From the NCBI GenBank assembly GCA_030525875.1, contig JAUNDV010000001.1:97785-161784 (forward strand): DNA of 64,000 nt, read 5' to 3'. The notes beneath the pieces are model-generated. The model was not told the origin of the DNA and ran no database searches. It saw only the letters and a program-made list of their open reading frames with translations. The position numbers and the translations under genes are program-made. Shown one piece after another: positions 33,957 through 42,793 of this stretch (its first letter is position 1; the number at the start of each line of letters is the position of its first letter). Source of the stretch: Eubacteriales bacterium. Its GTDB lineage: Bacteria; Bacillota; Clostridia; Lachnospirales; Lachnospiraceae.

Positions 33957-34750
33957 AAGATAGATTTTATATAAAAGAAGTCGCCGATATAATGGGAGTT
34001 ACAAGAGATACTCTTAGGATATATGAAGAGGAAGGGCTTATATTTCCGCAAAGGGATGCAAATGGTTTCAGGGTATATTCAAAGGATGATATCTACAGAC
34101 TCATTGCAATAAAATTCCATAAGGCAAATGATATGTCGCTTAAGGATATAAGGAATGTATTAAACAGAAATGAACCAAGGGATATAATAGCACTTATAAA
34201 TAATCAGATAAAAACAGAAGAAAGTCTTATTGCACTTCATCAAAATAATTTAAAGCGACTAAAACTTGCGAAATATTACTACAGGGAAACAGAGCAGGAA
34301 ATCAGCATTGAAGATGGAGTAATGGAAGGAGCCTATATAGTGTCTGACATATATACAGATTTTATGGATACTGTAAAAGCTTTCTTTAAGCTTTCCAATG
34401 ATGATCCTGATTATGCAATGAGTTTTTTAAATGTAGAATATGATGTAAATTCCTCGATAGAAACGTATAAGAATTCCTATGTTATTTTGGATGAAAATGA
34501 AATAAATGCACTTAGGAGAGGCGATATAAAGGAAAAATGTGAAAAGCTTCCTGAGGCAAAATGCATAAGGTGTATAGTTTCATCTGATGAACCAGTACCA
34601 AAGAAGGAACATCTTGAAGAAATTTTGAAATATGCTGAAAAAAATAAGATTAAATTGACAGGAAGAATTTATGCACATTTTCTTTACCAATTTGAAAAGG
34701 AAAGTGATATAAATTATATTATAGAAATTCTTGCAGAAAGGATGAGCTAG
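33953..34750 (+). CDS. MerR-family transcriptional regulator
   Basis: A 265-residue regulator. The MerR HTH is clear (YIKEVADIMGVTRDTLRIYE, then GFRVYSKDDIYRL), followed by a coiled dimer helix near 75-110 and a C-terminal GyrI-like ligand domain of about 150 residues. It probably senses a small organic molecule. Co-transcribed with the PPC gene 3 bases downstream. Confidence 0.85.
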   Translation: MKDRFYIKEVADIMGVTRDTLRIYEEEGLIFPQRDANGFRVYSKDDIYRLIAIKFHKANDMSLKDIRNVLNRNEPRDIIALINNQIKTEESLIALHQNNLKRLKLAKYYYRETEQEISIEDGVMEGAYIVSDIYTDFMDTVKAFFKLSNDDPDYAMSFLNVEYDVNSSIETYKNSYVILDENEINALRRGDIKEKCEKLPEAKCIRCIVSSDEPVPKKEHLEEILKYAEKNKIKLTGRIYAHFLYQFEKESDINYIIEILAERMS

Positions 34751-34753
34751 GAT

Positions 34754-35173
34754 ATGGAGTATAAAAGATTTAATGATACCATTGTATTGAGACTGGATCC
34801 GGATGATGAAATCTGTGAATCTATACTTAAGGTAGCAGACAAGGAAAATATAGGTTTGGCCGAGATAAACGGGCTCGGTGCAACGGATGATTTTGCTGTG
34901 GGAGTTTACAACGTGGAAAAACAGAAGTTTCTTGCAGATCATTTTAGTGGTTATTATGAAATTGTTTCTTTGACAGGCAATTTAACTACAATGAATGGTA
35001 AAAGCTATCTTCACCTTCATATGAGTGCAGGAGATAAGGATGGAAAGGTTGTAGGCGGACATCTTAAATATGCTGTTATAAGTGCCACAGCAGAGATATT
35101 TATAAGAATTATAGAGGGAAAGGTGGAAAGGGAAGTAAGCACTGACACGGGACTAAATATATTTAAGTTTTAA
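34754..35173 (+). CDS. PPC (DUF296) domain protein
   Basis: A 139-residue single-domain protein. It starts EYKRFNDTIVLRLDPDDEI and contains GLAEINGLGATDDFAVGVY and HLHMSAGDKDGKVVGGHL, the PPC signature including histidines that bind a metal in relatives. Bacterial PPC proteins are trimeric and of unclear function, often called DNA-binding by analogy with plant AT-hook proteins. It is translated with the MerR regulator. Confidence 0.88.
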   Translation: MEYKRFNDTIVLRLDPDDEICESILKVADKENIGLAEINGLGATDDFAVGVYNVEKQKFLADHFSGYYEIVSLTGNLTTMNGKSYLHLHMSAGDKDGKVVGGHLKYAVISATAEIFIRIIEGKVEREVSTDTGLNIFKF

Positions 35174-35229
35174 TCTGCAATAACAATCTAATCGGACGAA
35201 AAAAGAAAATATGACTTAAAAACAATCAT

Positions 35230-35261
35230 AAAATCAATCGTAAATTTTTACGATTGATTTT
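35230..35261. repeat. 32-bp perfect palindrome between the PPC and AlbA genes
   Basis: Arms of 15 bp (35230-35244 with 35247-35261), AAAATCAATCGTAAA and its exact complement, surround TT. It can work as a bidirectional terminator of the MerR-PPC operon, as its arm ends in TTTTAT, or as an operator for the following gene. Confidence 0.85.
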
Positions 35262-35316
35262 ATGCGTATTTATGCATATAATATAATTAATAAGTCCGTA
35301 AAAAGGTGAGATGATT

Positions 35317-36570
35317 ATGCGTGAAACTAGAATATTGGAATTCAAGGAAACAATTACAAATACTTTCTTAAAAACAGTTAGTGCTTTTTCCAATTATGAT
35401 GGTGGAAGTATTATTTTTGGTGTAGATGATGATGGAAATGTGAAGGGATTGACGGATGTAAAGCAGGCATGTCTTGATATAGAAAATAAAATCAATGACA
35501 GTATTTCACCTCAGCCAAATTATACACTTGAGATACAGAAGGATGAGCAGACGATAAAACTCACTGTTTCCAGTGGACTACAGAAACCGTATTTATATAA
35601 ATCCAAGGCATATAAACGAAACGATACAGCAACGATAGAAGTTGATACGCTGGAATTTTCAAGGCTTGTATTAGAAGGAAAAAATATTAGCTTTGAAGAT
35701 TTGCCGTGCAAAGATCAGAAATTGTCTTTTGAAACTTTGCAGATTAAGCTGAAGGAAAGTATTCATATTGAAAGCTTTAATCAGGATACATTGAGAACAT
35801 TGAATCTTTATGACAATGTAAATGGATTTAATAATGCAGCAGGACTTTTGGCCGATAAAAATCATTTTCCAGGGATCGATATTGTTAAGTTTGGAGAAAA
35901 CATTAGTATTATTCAAAAGAGAGTTACTTATGAAAATATCTCTGTTTTAGATTCATATGAAAAGGCGCTTGCTGTATTTAGGGACTATTATCAGTATGAA
36001 ATAATAGAGGGAGCAGATAGAAAAAAATTAGAGAAAATACCAGAAGCTGCTTTTAGAGAAGCTATTGCAAATGCCCTGATTCATAGAATCTGGGATATAG
36101 ATTCACACATTAGAGTTTCCATGTTTGATGACAGGATAGAAGTTGTATCTCCGGGGGGATTGCCGGCAGGAATAACAACAGAAGAATATTTGTCAGGTAA
36201 ACTTTCTGTTTTAAGAAATAGAAATCTTGCAAATGTATTTTACAGATTAGGCTTTGTTGAGATATTTGGGACAGGAATTACAAGAATAAAACAATTGTAT
36301 GTAGACAGTCAGACAAAACCCGATTTTGAAGTTTCAGAGAATGCTATAAAAATTGTGCTTCCATTATTTGAGAAAAATGCTAATTTAAATGAAGATGAAA
36401 AAGTGATTTACAGACTTTTAAGCAGGAATATGCTTAAGTCTATGAGCGAAATAGCACCTTATGTACCGTTTGGCAAATCAAAAACAACACAGCTTTTAAA
36501 AGATATGAGCGAAAAAGGTGTGATTACAATAGAAGGAAAAGGCAGAGGCACCAAGTATATAATTAAGTAA
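35317..36570 (+). CDS. AlbA/Schlafen-domain ATP-binding regulator-like protein
   Basis: A 417-residue protein. The N-terminal AlbA_2 domain has ILEFKETIT and FSNYDGGSIIFGVDDDGNV. The middle holds an HATPase_c_4-type module (EAAFREAIANALIHR, VVSPGGLPAGIT, FGTGITRI). The C-terminal 60 residues form a winged helix (MSEIAPYVPFGKSKTTQLLK). Members are often annotated as transcriptional regulators or defence proteins; the role is unsettled. The start at 35317 is chosen since AAAAGGTGAG overlaps the alternative ATG at 35311. Confidence 0.85.
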   Translation: MRETRILEFKETITNTFLKTVSAFSNYDGGSIIFGVDDDGNVKGLTDVKQACLDIENKINDSISPQPNYTLEIQKDEQTIKLTVSSGLQKPYLYKSKAYKRNDTATIEVDTLEFSRLVLEGKNISFEDLPCKDQKLSFETLQIKLKESIHIESFNQDTLRTLNLYDNVNGFNNAAGLLADKNHFPGIDIVKFGENISIIQKRVTYENISVLDSYEKALAVFRDYYQYEIIEGADRKKLEKIPEAAFREAIANALIHRIWDIDSHIRVSMFDDRIEVVSPGGLPAGITTEEYLSGKLSVLRNRNLANVFYRLGFVEIFGTGITRIKQLYVDSQTKPDFEVSENAIKIVLPLFEKNANLNEDEKVIYRLLSRNMLKSMSEIAPYVPFGKSKTTQLLKDMSEKGVITIEGKGRGTKYIIK

Positions 36571-36599
36571 TTGATGAAAATTAAATACTTATAAAATAC

Positions 36600-36678
36600 C
36601 TGTCAGAATGAAAAACAGGAATTTAACATAAAACGTCAAATTATATGACTTTATAAAACCTGCATTTCATTCTGACAG
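36600..36678. repeat. 79-bp inverted-repeat element
   Basis: Perfect 14-bp terminal arms CTGTCAGAATGAAA (36600-36613) and its complement (36665-36678), with a weaker inner pairing (ACAGG with CCTG). It lies between convergent genes. It may be a bidirectional terminator, but long arms with a 51-base AT-rich centre also fit a miniature mobile or REP-like element. Confidence 0.75.
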
Positions 36679-36729
36679 TAAGATAGTTAATTAAGAAGAG
36701 TTTACTAGTTTCGTTATGAATGAAAATAA

Positions 36730-37185
36730 TCAATTTGCGTGGAGCTTTTTACCCCTCTTTATAGTTCCATCGCTGTTCCATTCTGTGTAAACATATGGGT
36801 CATCACCGATGATTCCATTATCTGTGAATGTATAGGTATTGAACATATACTCTACAGGTCCAGTTACCAGGGAGCAGTCATTTTTATCAAAATAATAGAG
36901 ATTACCATTTATTTCCATTGCACCGGCATTTAATTCACCTGTATCTGATGCAAAGTACCAGGTATTATCACGCTGTATCCAGCCAGTTCTCATGAGTTCA
37001 TCATTTCCAAAATAATACCAGTGGTCATTGGTTCTTACCCAGTTATTTACGCAATAATTACCATTTCCCCAATCATACTTAACACCCTGTGGTGTATGTA
37101 CAAAAGTTCCTGCAAATGAAGAGATAGCTGAAAATGTACTTATAAGAGCTGTTGCTAAAAATATTCTTTTAAATGTCTTTTTCAT
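36730..37185 (-). CDS. Secreted protein made of cell-wall-binding repeats
   Basis: A 151-residue exported protein: signal peptide 1-25 (cut after SSFA), then Trp/Tyr/Gly-rich repeats of about 20 residues (NNWVRTNDHWYYFGNDELMR, TGWIQRDNTWYFASDTGEL). There is no catalytic domain, so it is a stand-alone wall-binding module. The strongest Shine-Dalgarno sequence lies about 31 bases from the ATG with a hairpin between them. Confidence 0.8.
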   Translation of the reverse strand: MKKTFKRIFLATALISTFSAISSFAGTFVHTPQGVKYDWGNGNYCVNNWVRTNDHWYYFGNDELMRTGWIQRDNTWYFASDTGELNAGAMEINGNLYYFDKNDCSLVTGPVEYMFNTYTFTDNGIIGDDPYVYTEWNSDGTIKRGKKLHAN

Positions 37186-37417
37186 AAAAAATACGACGCA
37201 TATAGATATGCGCTTTCTCCTTTCTTAATTGATAAGATGAAGATAAGGTATGGACTAGGTCTATATGCAATATAAAACCGTGTTTTGTAAGAAACTTAAT
37301 GAATTTGTAAAAAACAAAAAATCGATAAAAAGACATAATGAAGTATAATGTTGTTTAGAACGGAAACTAAAAAATTATAAAGGTTTAATATAAGGATTTA
37401 TATAAGGATTTAAGGTA

Positions 37418-38059
37418 ATGAAAGAGAATAAAGAAAAAGATTTTAAGAAGGAAATATGGAGACCGGGCACTATGCTTTATCCGGTTCCAGCTGTCATGAT
37501 AAGCTGTGCTGACAGGGAAGGTAGAAGCAATATAATTACGGCAGCATGGACAGGAACGATCTGCTCTGATCCTGCGATGTTATATGTTTCAATAAGAAAA
37601 AATCGTTTTAGTCATCATATGATAAAGGAGAGCGGTGAATTTGTTGTAAATCTGACAACAGAGGAATTGTGTAAGGCCACAGATTTATGTGGAGTAAAGA
37701 GCGGAAAAGACGTAGATAAGTGGAAGGAAGCAAAGCTTACACCTATGAAGGCAGAGCATGTTTCAGCACCGCTTATTGCAGAAAGTCCGGTAAATATAGA
37801 ATGCAGAGTGAAAAATATTCTTGAGCTCGGAACACATGATATGTTTATAGCAGATGTACTCTCAGTAGATGTTAGCAGCAAATATATAAATGACAAAGGA
37901 AAGCTTGAACTGGAAAAATGTGGTCTTATAGCGTATAGCCATGGAAGTTATTGTAAGCTTGGAGAACAGATAGGAACCTTTGGCTATTCTGTACGAAAGA
38001 AGCCAGCAAAAGTGAAGAAAAAACCAAAATCTAGCAAGATAGGTAGTGTGAAAAAATAA
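37418..38059 (+). CDS. Flavin reductase-like protein
   Basis: A 213-residue FMN-binding protein of the split-barrel flavin reductase family. YPVPAVMISCADREGRSNIITAAW and SDPAMLYVSIRKNRFSHHMI (extracts) are the typical FMN-binding segments. The C terminus is a lysine-rich tail of about 25 residues, unusual and possibly nucleic acid- or membrane-binding. In clostridia these proteins work with rubredoxin or rubrerythrin-type electron transfer. No such gene is adjacent. Confidence 0.85.
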   Translation: MKENKEKDFKKEIWRPGTMLYPVPAVMISCADREGRSNIITAAWTGTICSDPAMLYVSIRKNRFSHHMIKESGEFVVNLTTEELCKATDLCGVKSGKDVDKWKEAKLTPMKAEHVSAPLIAESPVNIECRVKNILELGTHDMFIADVLSVDVSSKYINDKGKLELEKCGLIAYSHGSYCKLGEQIGTFGYSVRKKPAKVKKKPKSSKIGSVKK

Positions 38060-38129
38060 ATTCATGAAGCTTGAATTGTAAAAAAAATACAAAAAATATT
38101 TAAAAAAACATTTTTTTATTTTCATTTTG

Positions 38130-38158
38130 TTGAAATATGTATTCTATAGGAGTATTAT
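38130..38158 (+). promoter_or_regulatory. Promoter of nanE-rpiR
   Basis: TTGAAA (38130-38135), 17 bp, TATTAT (38153-38158). GAAATATGTATTC at 38132-38144 is a partial dyad overlapping the -35 box and may be the RpiR regulator's site. Confidence 0.65.
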
Positions 38159-38187
38159 AAACTTATTATAGTATACGGAAGTGAAGT

Positions 38188-38928
38188 ATGAATTATCAAA
38201 AGCTATGTAATGAAATAAAGGGGAAAATAATAGTTTCATGTCAGGCCTTGCCGGGAGAACCACTCTATTGTGAGGAGAGAACATTTATGGATCTTATGGC
38301 AAAGGCTGCTAAGAAGGCGGGGAGTCCGGCTATAAGAGCAAACAGCATTAGGGATATTAAAGCTATTAAGGCAGAAACTGGATTGCCTGTTTTTGGAATT
38401 ATCAAACAGCAGTATGATGGTTTTGATAGTTATATAACGCCGACTATGAAGGAAGTAGATATGCTTCATGAAGCTGGAGTTGAAGTTATAGCCGTAGACT
38501 GTACAGATAGAAAAAGAGGTGACGGCTTAAGTGCCTCAGAGTATCTTACACAGATAAAGAACAAATATAAGAATCAGCTTATAATGGCAGATATAGCCAC
38601 TTATGAAGAGGGTATGGCAGCTTATAAGGCTGGAGCTGATTTTATAAGTACGACTATGTGTGGATATACTGAAGCTACAAAGGAACATACAGACGGACCT
38701 GCGCTAGAACTTATAAAAGATCTAAGTGAAAGTATTAAGGATATACCGATTATTGCAGAGGGACGCATACACAGTCCTGAGGATGCAGTAAGAGTATTTG
38801 AAGCCGGAGCCTATGCTGCAATAGTAGGAGGAGCCATAACACGTCCTCTGGAGATTGCTTCACGTTTCATTAAAGCAGCAGATGCATATTTTATAAACAG
38901 AAAGGAAAATAACAATAATGATGCATGA
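38188..38928 (+). CDS. nanE: N-acetylmannosamine-6-phosphate 2-epimerase
   Basis: Converts ManNAc-6-P to GlcNAc-6-P in sialic acid or ManNAc use. A TIM barrel of 246 residues with MAKAAKKAGSPAIRANSIRDI, VIAVDCTDRKRGDG and IIAEGRIHSPEDAVRVFEAGA (extracts) as conserved blocks. It forms an overlapping pair with the RpiR regulator gene. The aldolase nanA and kinase nanK are not nearby. Confidence 0.93.
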   Translation: MNYQKLCNEIKGKIIVSCQALPGEPLYCEERTFMDLMAKAAKKAGSPAIRANSIRDIKAIKAETGLPVFGIIKQQYDGFDSYITPTMKEVDMLHEAGVEVIAVDCTDRKRGDGLSASEYLTQIKNKYKNQLIMADIATYEEGMAAYKAGADFISTTMCGYTEATKEHTDGPALELIKDLSESIKDIPIIAEGRIHSPEDAVRVFEAGAYAAIVGGAITRPLEIASRFIKAADAYFINRKENNNNDA

Positions 38929-39778
38929 AGATTACCTGGGGAAGATAAAATCTGCATATAACCAATTTACCAAGGCAGAAAAGAAGGTTGCTGATTACGT
39001 GCTGGCAAATCCAAAAGAGGTTCTGTTTATGTCAATTTCAGACCTGGGTCTGGCTTGCGGAGTTGGAGATACATCGGTATTCAGATTCTGTAGAACAATG
39101 AATGTAAAGGGATATCAGGAATTCAAAATGCTTCTTTCACTTTCTCTTAATACAGGAAATACAGAAGGAAAGCTATTTGCAGGAAAAGATATAAATCTTA
39201 ATGATTCAATAAGAGAGCTGAGTCAGAAGGTTCTTGCTACAAATATAGGAGCACTCAATGAAACCTATTCACTTCTTGATTTCAATGAGTTTGACAAGGC
39301 TGTAACATATCTGCATGATGCAGAAAGAATAATCTTTTTTGGAGTGGGAGCCAGTGCACTTGCTTCACTTAAGGCAATGAATAAATTTTTGCATATTATT
39401 CCTAATGTATATACTGTTCAGGATTCACATATGCAGGCCATGGTTGCTGCTACAATGGGAGAGAAGGACGTAGCTGTGTTATTTTCATATTCAGGCTCTA
39501 CCAAGGATACCGTGGAGGTTGCTGAGCTTGCAAAGAAGAATAATGCCAGGATTATCTCAGTTACCAGATATGTAAAATCACCGCTTACACAATTTTCAGA
39601 TATTACCCTCCTTTGCGGTGCAAATGAAGGACCTCTTCAGGGAGGAAGTACTTCAGTAGAAGTAAGCCAGATGTTTATTGTGGATCTTCTTTATAGTGAA
39701 TTTTACAAGAGATACTATTCGGACTGCGCTGAAAATAACGAAAAGACTTCAGCTGCTGTAAGCAACAGAATATACTAA
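38918..39778 (+). CDS. RpiR/MurR-family transcriptional regulator
   Basis: A 286-residue regulator: N-terminal HTH_6 (FTKAEKKVADYVLANPKEV, SISDLGLACGVGDTSVFRF) and a C-terminal SIS phosphosugar-binding domain (IIFFGVGASALASLKAM). It overlaps nanE by 11 bases and likely senses ManNAc-6-P or a related amino sugar phosphate to control that gene. Confidence 0.9.
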   Translation: MMHEDYLGKIKSAYNQFTKAEKKVADYVLANPKEVLFMSISDLGLACGVGDTSVFRFCRTMNVKGYQEFKMLLSLSLNTGNTEGKLFAGKDINLNDSIRELSQKVLATNIGALNETYSLLDFNEFDKAVTYLHDAERIIFFGVGASALASLKAMNKFLHIIPNVYTVQDSHMQAMVAATMGEKDVAVLFSYSGSTKDTVEVAELAKKNNARIISVTRYVKSPLTQFSDITLLCGANEGPLQGGSTSVEVSQMFIVDLLYSEFYKRYYSDCAENNEKTSAAVSNRIY

Positions 39779-39844
39779 ATTAATCACAGTTTTTTCACAA
39801 TTAAGATATAAAATTTAAAAAAATATATAATCCTAAAAAATTTT

Positions 39845-39937
39845 GATTCAAAAGAGATATAAGAGACAGAAGAGAAAGGAGGATATACAGAATAAAGGTA
39901 TGTCTTTCCTGTTTATCTGTCTCTTTTTGAATTTTAG
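39845..39937. other. Long imperfect hairpin in the 285-base gap before bcp
   Basis: GATTCAAAAGAGA...GAGACAG (39845-39869 region) is complementary to CTGTCTCTTTTTGAAT (39917-39932 region). The loop contains AAAGGAGGATATA and, further on, a 14-codon frame ATG(39900)-TAA. It may be a terminator for nanE-rpiR or a leader element of bcp. The remaining gap is AT-rich with no other recognisable feature. Confidence 0.4.
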
Positions 39938-40063
39938 GCTTTAAAATATAAATATTTTTTATATAATTATAATATCAGTTTTATAGTACTCAAAATGGCA
40001 GCAGCGAAGAGTAAATAAAACAGTACGAGGAACTTAAATATTTATTTGTGGAGGAAGTTATAA

Positions 40064-40516
40064 ATGCTTGAAACTGGTATTAAGGCACCTGATTTTGAAT
40101 TAATGGATCAGAATGGAAATAGTGTGAAGCTGTCAGATTTTAGGGGAAAGAAGGTAGTGCTTTATTTTTATCCTAAGGATATGACTCTTGGCTGTACATC
40201 CCAGGCCTGTGGATTTGCAGAACTCTATCCTCATTTTCAGGAAAAGGGAGCAGTTGTAATAGGAATAAGTAAGGATAGTGTTGAGAGACATAAAAAATTT
40301 GAGGAAAAGTACAATCTTCCATTCATTCTACTCTCAGATCCTGATATGAAGGCAATTGAGCCTTATGATGTCTGGAAAGAAAAGAATATGTATGGCAAGC
40401 TTACCATGGGTATTGTCAGAACAACTTATCTTATAGATGAGGCGGGCATGATTATAGAAGCAAAAGGAAAGGTAAAGGCAAAGGAAAATCCTCAAAATAT
40501 GCTGGATTTGTTATAA
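40064..40516 (+). CDS. bcp: Thioredoxin-dependent peroxiredoxin (Bcp/PrxQ)
   Basis: Reduces hydrogen and organic peroxides. The peroxidatic Cys44 is in TLGCTSQACGF, with resolving Cys49 five residues on as in the atypical 2-Cys BCP group; the usual Thr-Pro-Gly-Cys is changed to Thr-Leu-Gly-Cys. Size (150) is normal. It pairs with yaaA, 3 bases downstream, as a peroxide-defence unit. Confidence 0.92.
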   Translation: MLETGIKAPDFELMDQNGNSVKLSDFRGKKVVLYFYPKDMTLGCTSQACGFAELYPHFQEKGAVVIGISKDSVERHKKFEEKYNLPFILLSDPDMKAIEPYDVWKEKNMYGKLTMGIVRTTYLIDEAGMIIEAKGKVKAKENPQNMLDLL

Positions 40517-40519
40517 ATT

Positions 40520-41287
40520 ATGAAGATTATCATATCACCTGCAAAGAAAATGCATATAGATGAAGAAACATTTTCAGTTTTATCAGAGCCAGTTTTTGTA
40601 GAGGAAGCTGGGAAAATCAAAGACAGACTTAAGGCTATGAGCAGAGAAGAGCTCAAGAAGCTATGGAAATGCAGCGATGAGCTTACAGACCAAAATATCG
40701 AAAGATTGAAGAGTATGGAGCTTCACAGTAATCTTTCTGCAGCGATAAGCTCTTATGAGGGAATACAGTATCAGTATATGTCGCCTAGGACTCTCGAAAG
40801 CGATGCTCTTACATATCTGGATAAGCATCTTCGTATTATTTCTGGATTTTACGGGATAGTAAGCCCCTTTGATGGTGTGAGGGAGTACAGACTGGAAATG
40901 CAGGCTTTGCTAAAGTTTGAAGATAAGAAAAATCTTTATGATTTTTGGGGAAGCAGGATATGTGACTATATCATTGAAGAAGACTTAAAAAGTGATGAGG
41001 ATGAGGTAATAATAAATCTTGCATCTGAGGAATACAGCAAGGCGGTCCTGCCATATATAAACGGACGTGTAAGATGTGTAAGTATTAGCTTTCTTAAGCT
41101 CACAGATAAGGGATTAAAAAAGCAGGCGACACTTCAGAAGATGGCAAGAGGAGAAATGGTCAGATATATGGCTGTGCATAAGATTACTGATATCGATTCA
41201 CTTAAAGCCTTTAACGGGTTAGGCTTCGAATTCTGCGAGGAAATGTCAGATGAGTCTAATCTCATATTTATAAAAAAGAATATTTAA
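40520..41287 (+). CDS. yaaA: Peroxide stress protein YaaA
   Basis: A 255-residue member of the DUF328 family. It begins MKIIISPAKKM, the family signature; YLDKHLRIISGFYGIVSPFDGVREYRLEM (extract) is also diagnostic. In E. coli YaaA lowers free iron during H2O2 stress and binds DNA. Its placement directly behind bcp supports a peroxide role here. Confidence 0.92.
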   Translation: MKIIISPAKKMHIDEETFSVLSEPVFVEEAGKIKDRLKAMSREELKKLWKCSDELTDQNIERLKSMELHSNLSAAISSYEGIQYQYMSPRTLESDALTYLDKHLRIISGFYGIVSPFDGVREYRLEMQALLKFEDKKNLYDFWGSRICDYIIEEDLKSDEDEVIINLASEEYSKAVLPYINGRVRCVSISFLKLTDKGLKKQATLQKMARGEMVRYMAVHKITDIDSLKAFNGLGFEFCEEMSDESNLIFIKKNI

Positions 41288-41306
41288 TAAAGGACGAAAA
41301 TTACTC

Positions 41307-42650
41307 ATGGAAGTAAGACTTGATTCAGATGATATAAAGAAGCTGGTTCTAAATCTGGCATTACCTAGTATGATGGCTCAGTTTGTAAGTGTTTTGTACA
41401 GTATAGTCGACAGGATGTATATTGGAAACATTCAGGGCATAGGTGAGATTGCTTTGGCGGGAGTAGGCGTTTGCGGACCAATACTTACTATGATTGCTGC
41501 ATTTTCATTTTTGATAGGAATAGGCGGAGGACCTCTTGTAAGTATACAGCTTGGAAAAAAGCATGAAGAAAAGGCAGAGAAGATTTTGTCGGACTGTTTT
41601 ATGATGCTTCTTATCATAGCTGTGTCTGTAATGGCTGTTTCATATCTTCTCAAAGATAACCTTCTTAGATGGTTTGGAGCTTCAGATGCTGTATTTCCAT
41701 ATGCTGATGAATATATAAGCATATATCTTTCAGGAACTATATTTGCACTGATGTCTACAGGAATGAACCAGTTTATTATATGTCAGGGATATTCAAAAAC
41801 AGCTATGCACTCAGTAATGATAGGCGCTGTACTGAATATAATTTTAGATCCTGTATTCATTTTCGTATTGGATATGAATGTAGCAGGAGCAGCTTTAGCT
41901 ACTGTGCTTTCGCAGCTTGCAAGCTGTATATTTGTACTAGGATTTTTATCCAGCAAACGCTCTGCACTTAGGATACATTTTGGAATTCCTCTAAAAAAGA
42001 ATGTAAAAAAGGTTCTTAAGCTTGGAATGAGTCCTTTTCTTATTATAGCATTTGATAATGTAATGCTTATCGCTCTTAATTCTGTTATTACAAAATATGG
42101 AGCCGGAGGAGAGGGCGACATGCTCCTTACCTGCAATACGATACTTCAGTCCTTTATGCTGATGATAACAATGCCTCTTGGAGGAATAACAGGCGGAACC
42201 CAGACGATCCTCGGATATAACTATGGAGCAGGAAGAAGAGATAAGATAATAAAGGCACAAAAATATATACTAATGCTGGCAGTAGCATTTTGTGCTGTTA
42301 TGTTTGTAATAGCCCAGCTTGGATCTGGATTATTTATAAGGATATTTACAAGTGATCCTGCATATATAGAGATGACAAAGAGAATAATAAAAATATACAC
42401 TCTGGCAATAATTCCTTTAGCTATACAATATGTGATAGTAGATGGTTTTACCGGTATGGGTATATATCAATATGCATTTGCATTATCAGCATGGAGAAAG
42501 ACTATATATTTTCTAGGTGTATTTATTATTCCTGCCATATTTGGAATCGAACAGGTTTTCTGGGCAGAGGTAGCCTCAGATATATTGGGACCTATAGTTT
42601 CAATAACACTTTATTTTACTTTAGGGGTTAAGTTGTTGAGAAAAATCTAA
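41307..42650 (+). CDS. MATE-family multidrug/cation exporter
   Basis: A 447-residue transporter with about 12 membrane segments in two similar halves. LALPSMMAQFVSVLYSIVDRMYIG and the mid-protein LKLGMSPFLIIAFDN (extracts) are typical of MATE proteins of the NorM/DinF group, which expel cationic compounds using Na+ or H+. It follows yaaA by 19 bases and may be part of the same stress unit. Confidence 0.9.
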   Translation: MEVRLDSDDIKKLVLNLALPSMMAQFVSVLYSIVDRMYIGNIQGIGEIALAGVGVCGPILTMIAAFSFLIGIGGGPLVSIQLGKKHEEKAEKILSDCFMMLLIIAVSVMAVSYLLKDNLLRWFGASDAVFPYADEYISIYLSGTIFALMSTGMNQFIICQGYSKTAMHSVMIGAVLNIILDPVFIFVLDMNVAGAALATVLSQLASCIFVLGFLSSKRSALRIHFGIPLKKNVKKVLKLGMSPFLIIAFDNVMLIALNSVITKYGAGGEGDMLLTCNTILQSFMLMITMPLGGITGGTQTILGYNYGAGRRDKIIKAQKYILMLAVAFCAVMFVIAQLGSGLFIRIFTSDPAYIEMTKRIIKIYTLAIIPLAIQYVIVDGFTGMGIYQYAFALSAWRKTIYFLGVFIIPAIFGIEQVFWAEVASDILGPIVSITLYFTLGVKLLRKI

Positions 42651-42687
42651 AAAAAATAAATAATTTATAAAAAATCTAAAAATAAGT

Positions 42688-42719
42688 TTGACAATAAAAT
42701 ATCGGTTTGCTACTATAAT
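42688..42719 (+). promoter_or_regulatory. Candidate promoter of the V-ATPase operon
   Basis: A consensus TTGACA (42688-42693) and a consensus TATAAT (42714-42719), but with a 20-bp spacer, longer than the ideal 17. Either activator help or a different -35 is needed. Confidence 0.5.
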
Positions 42720-42793
42720 TAGTAAAAATACACAAAATATTATCATGGTTACAGTTTGTAAACTGTTAAAATGAAGAAATAGGAGGGATGAAG

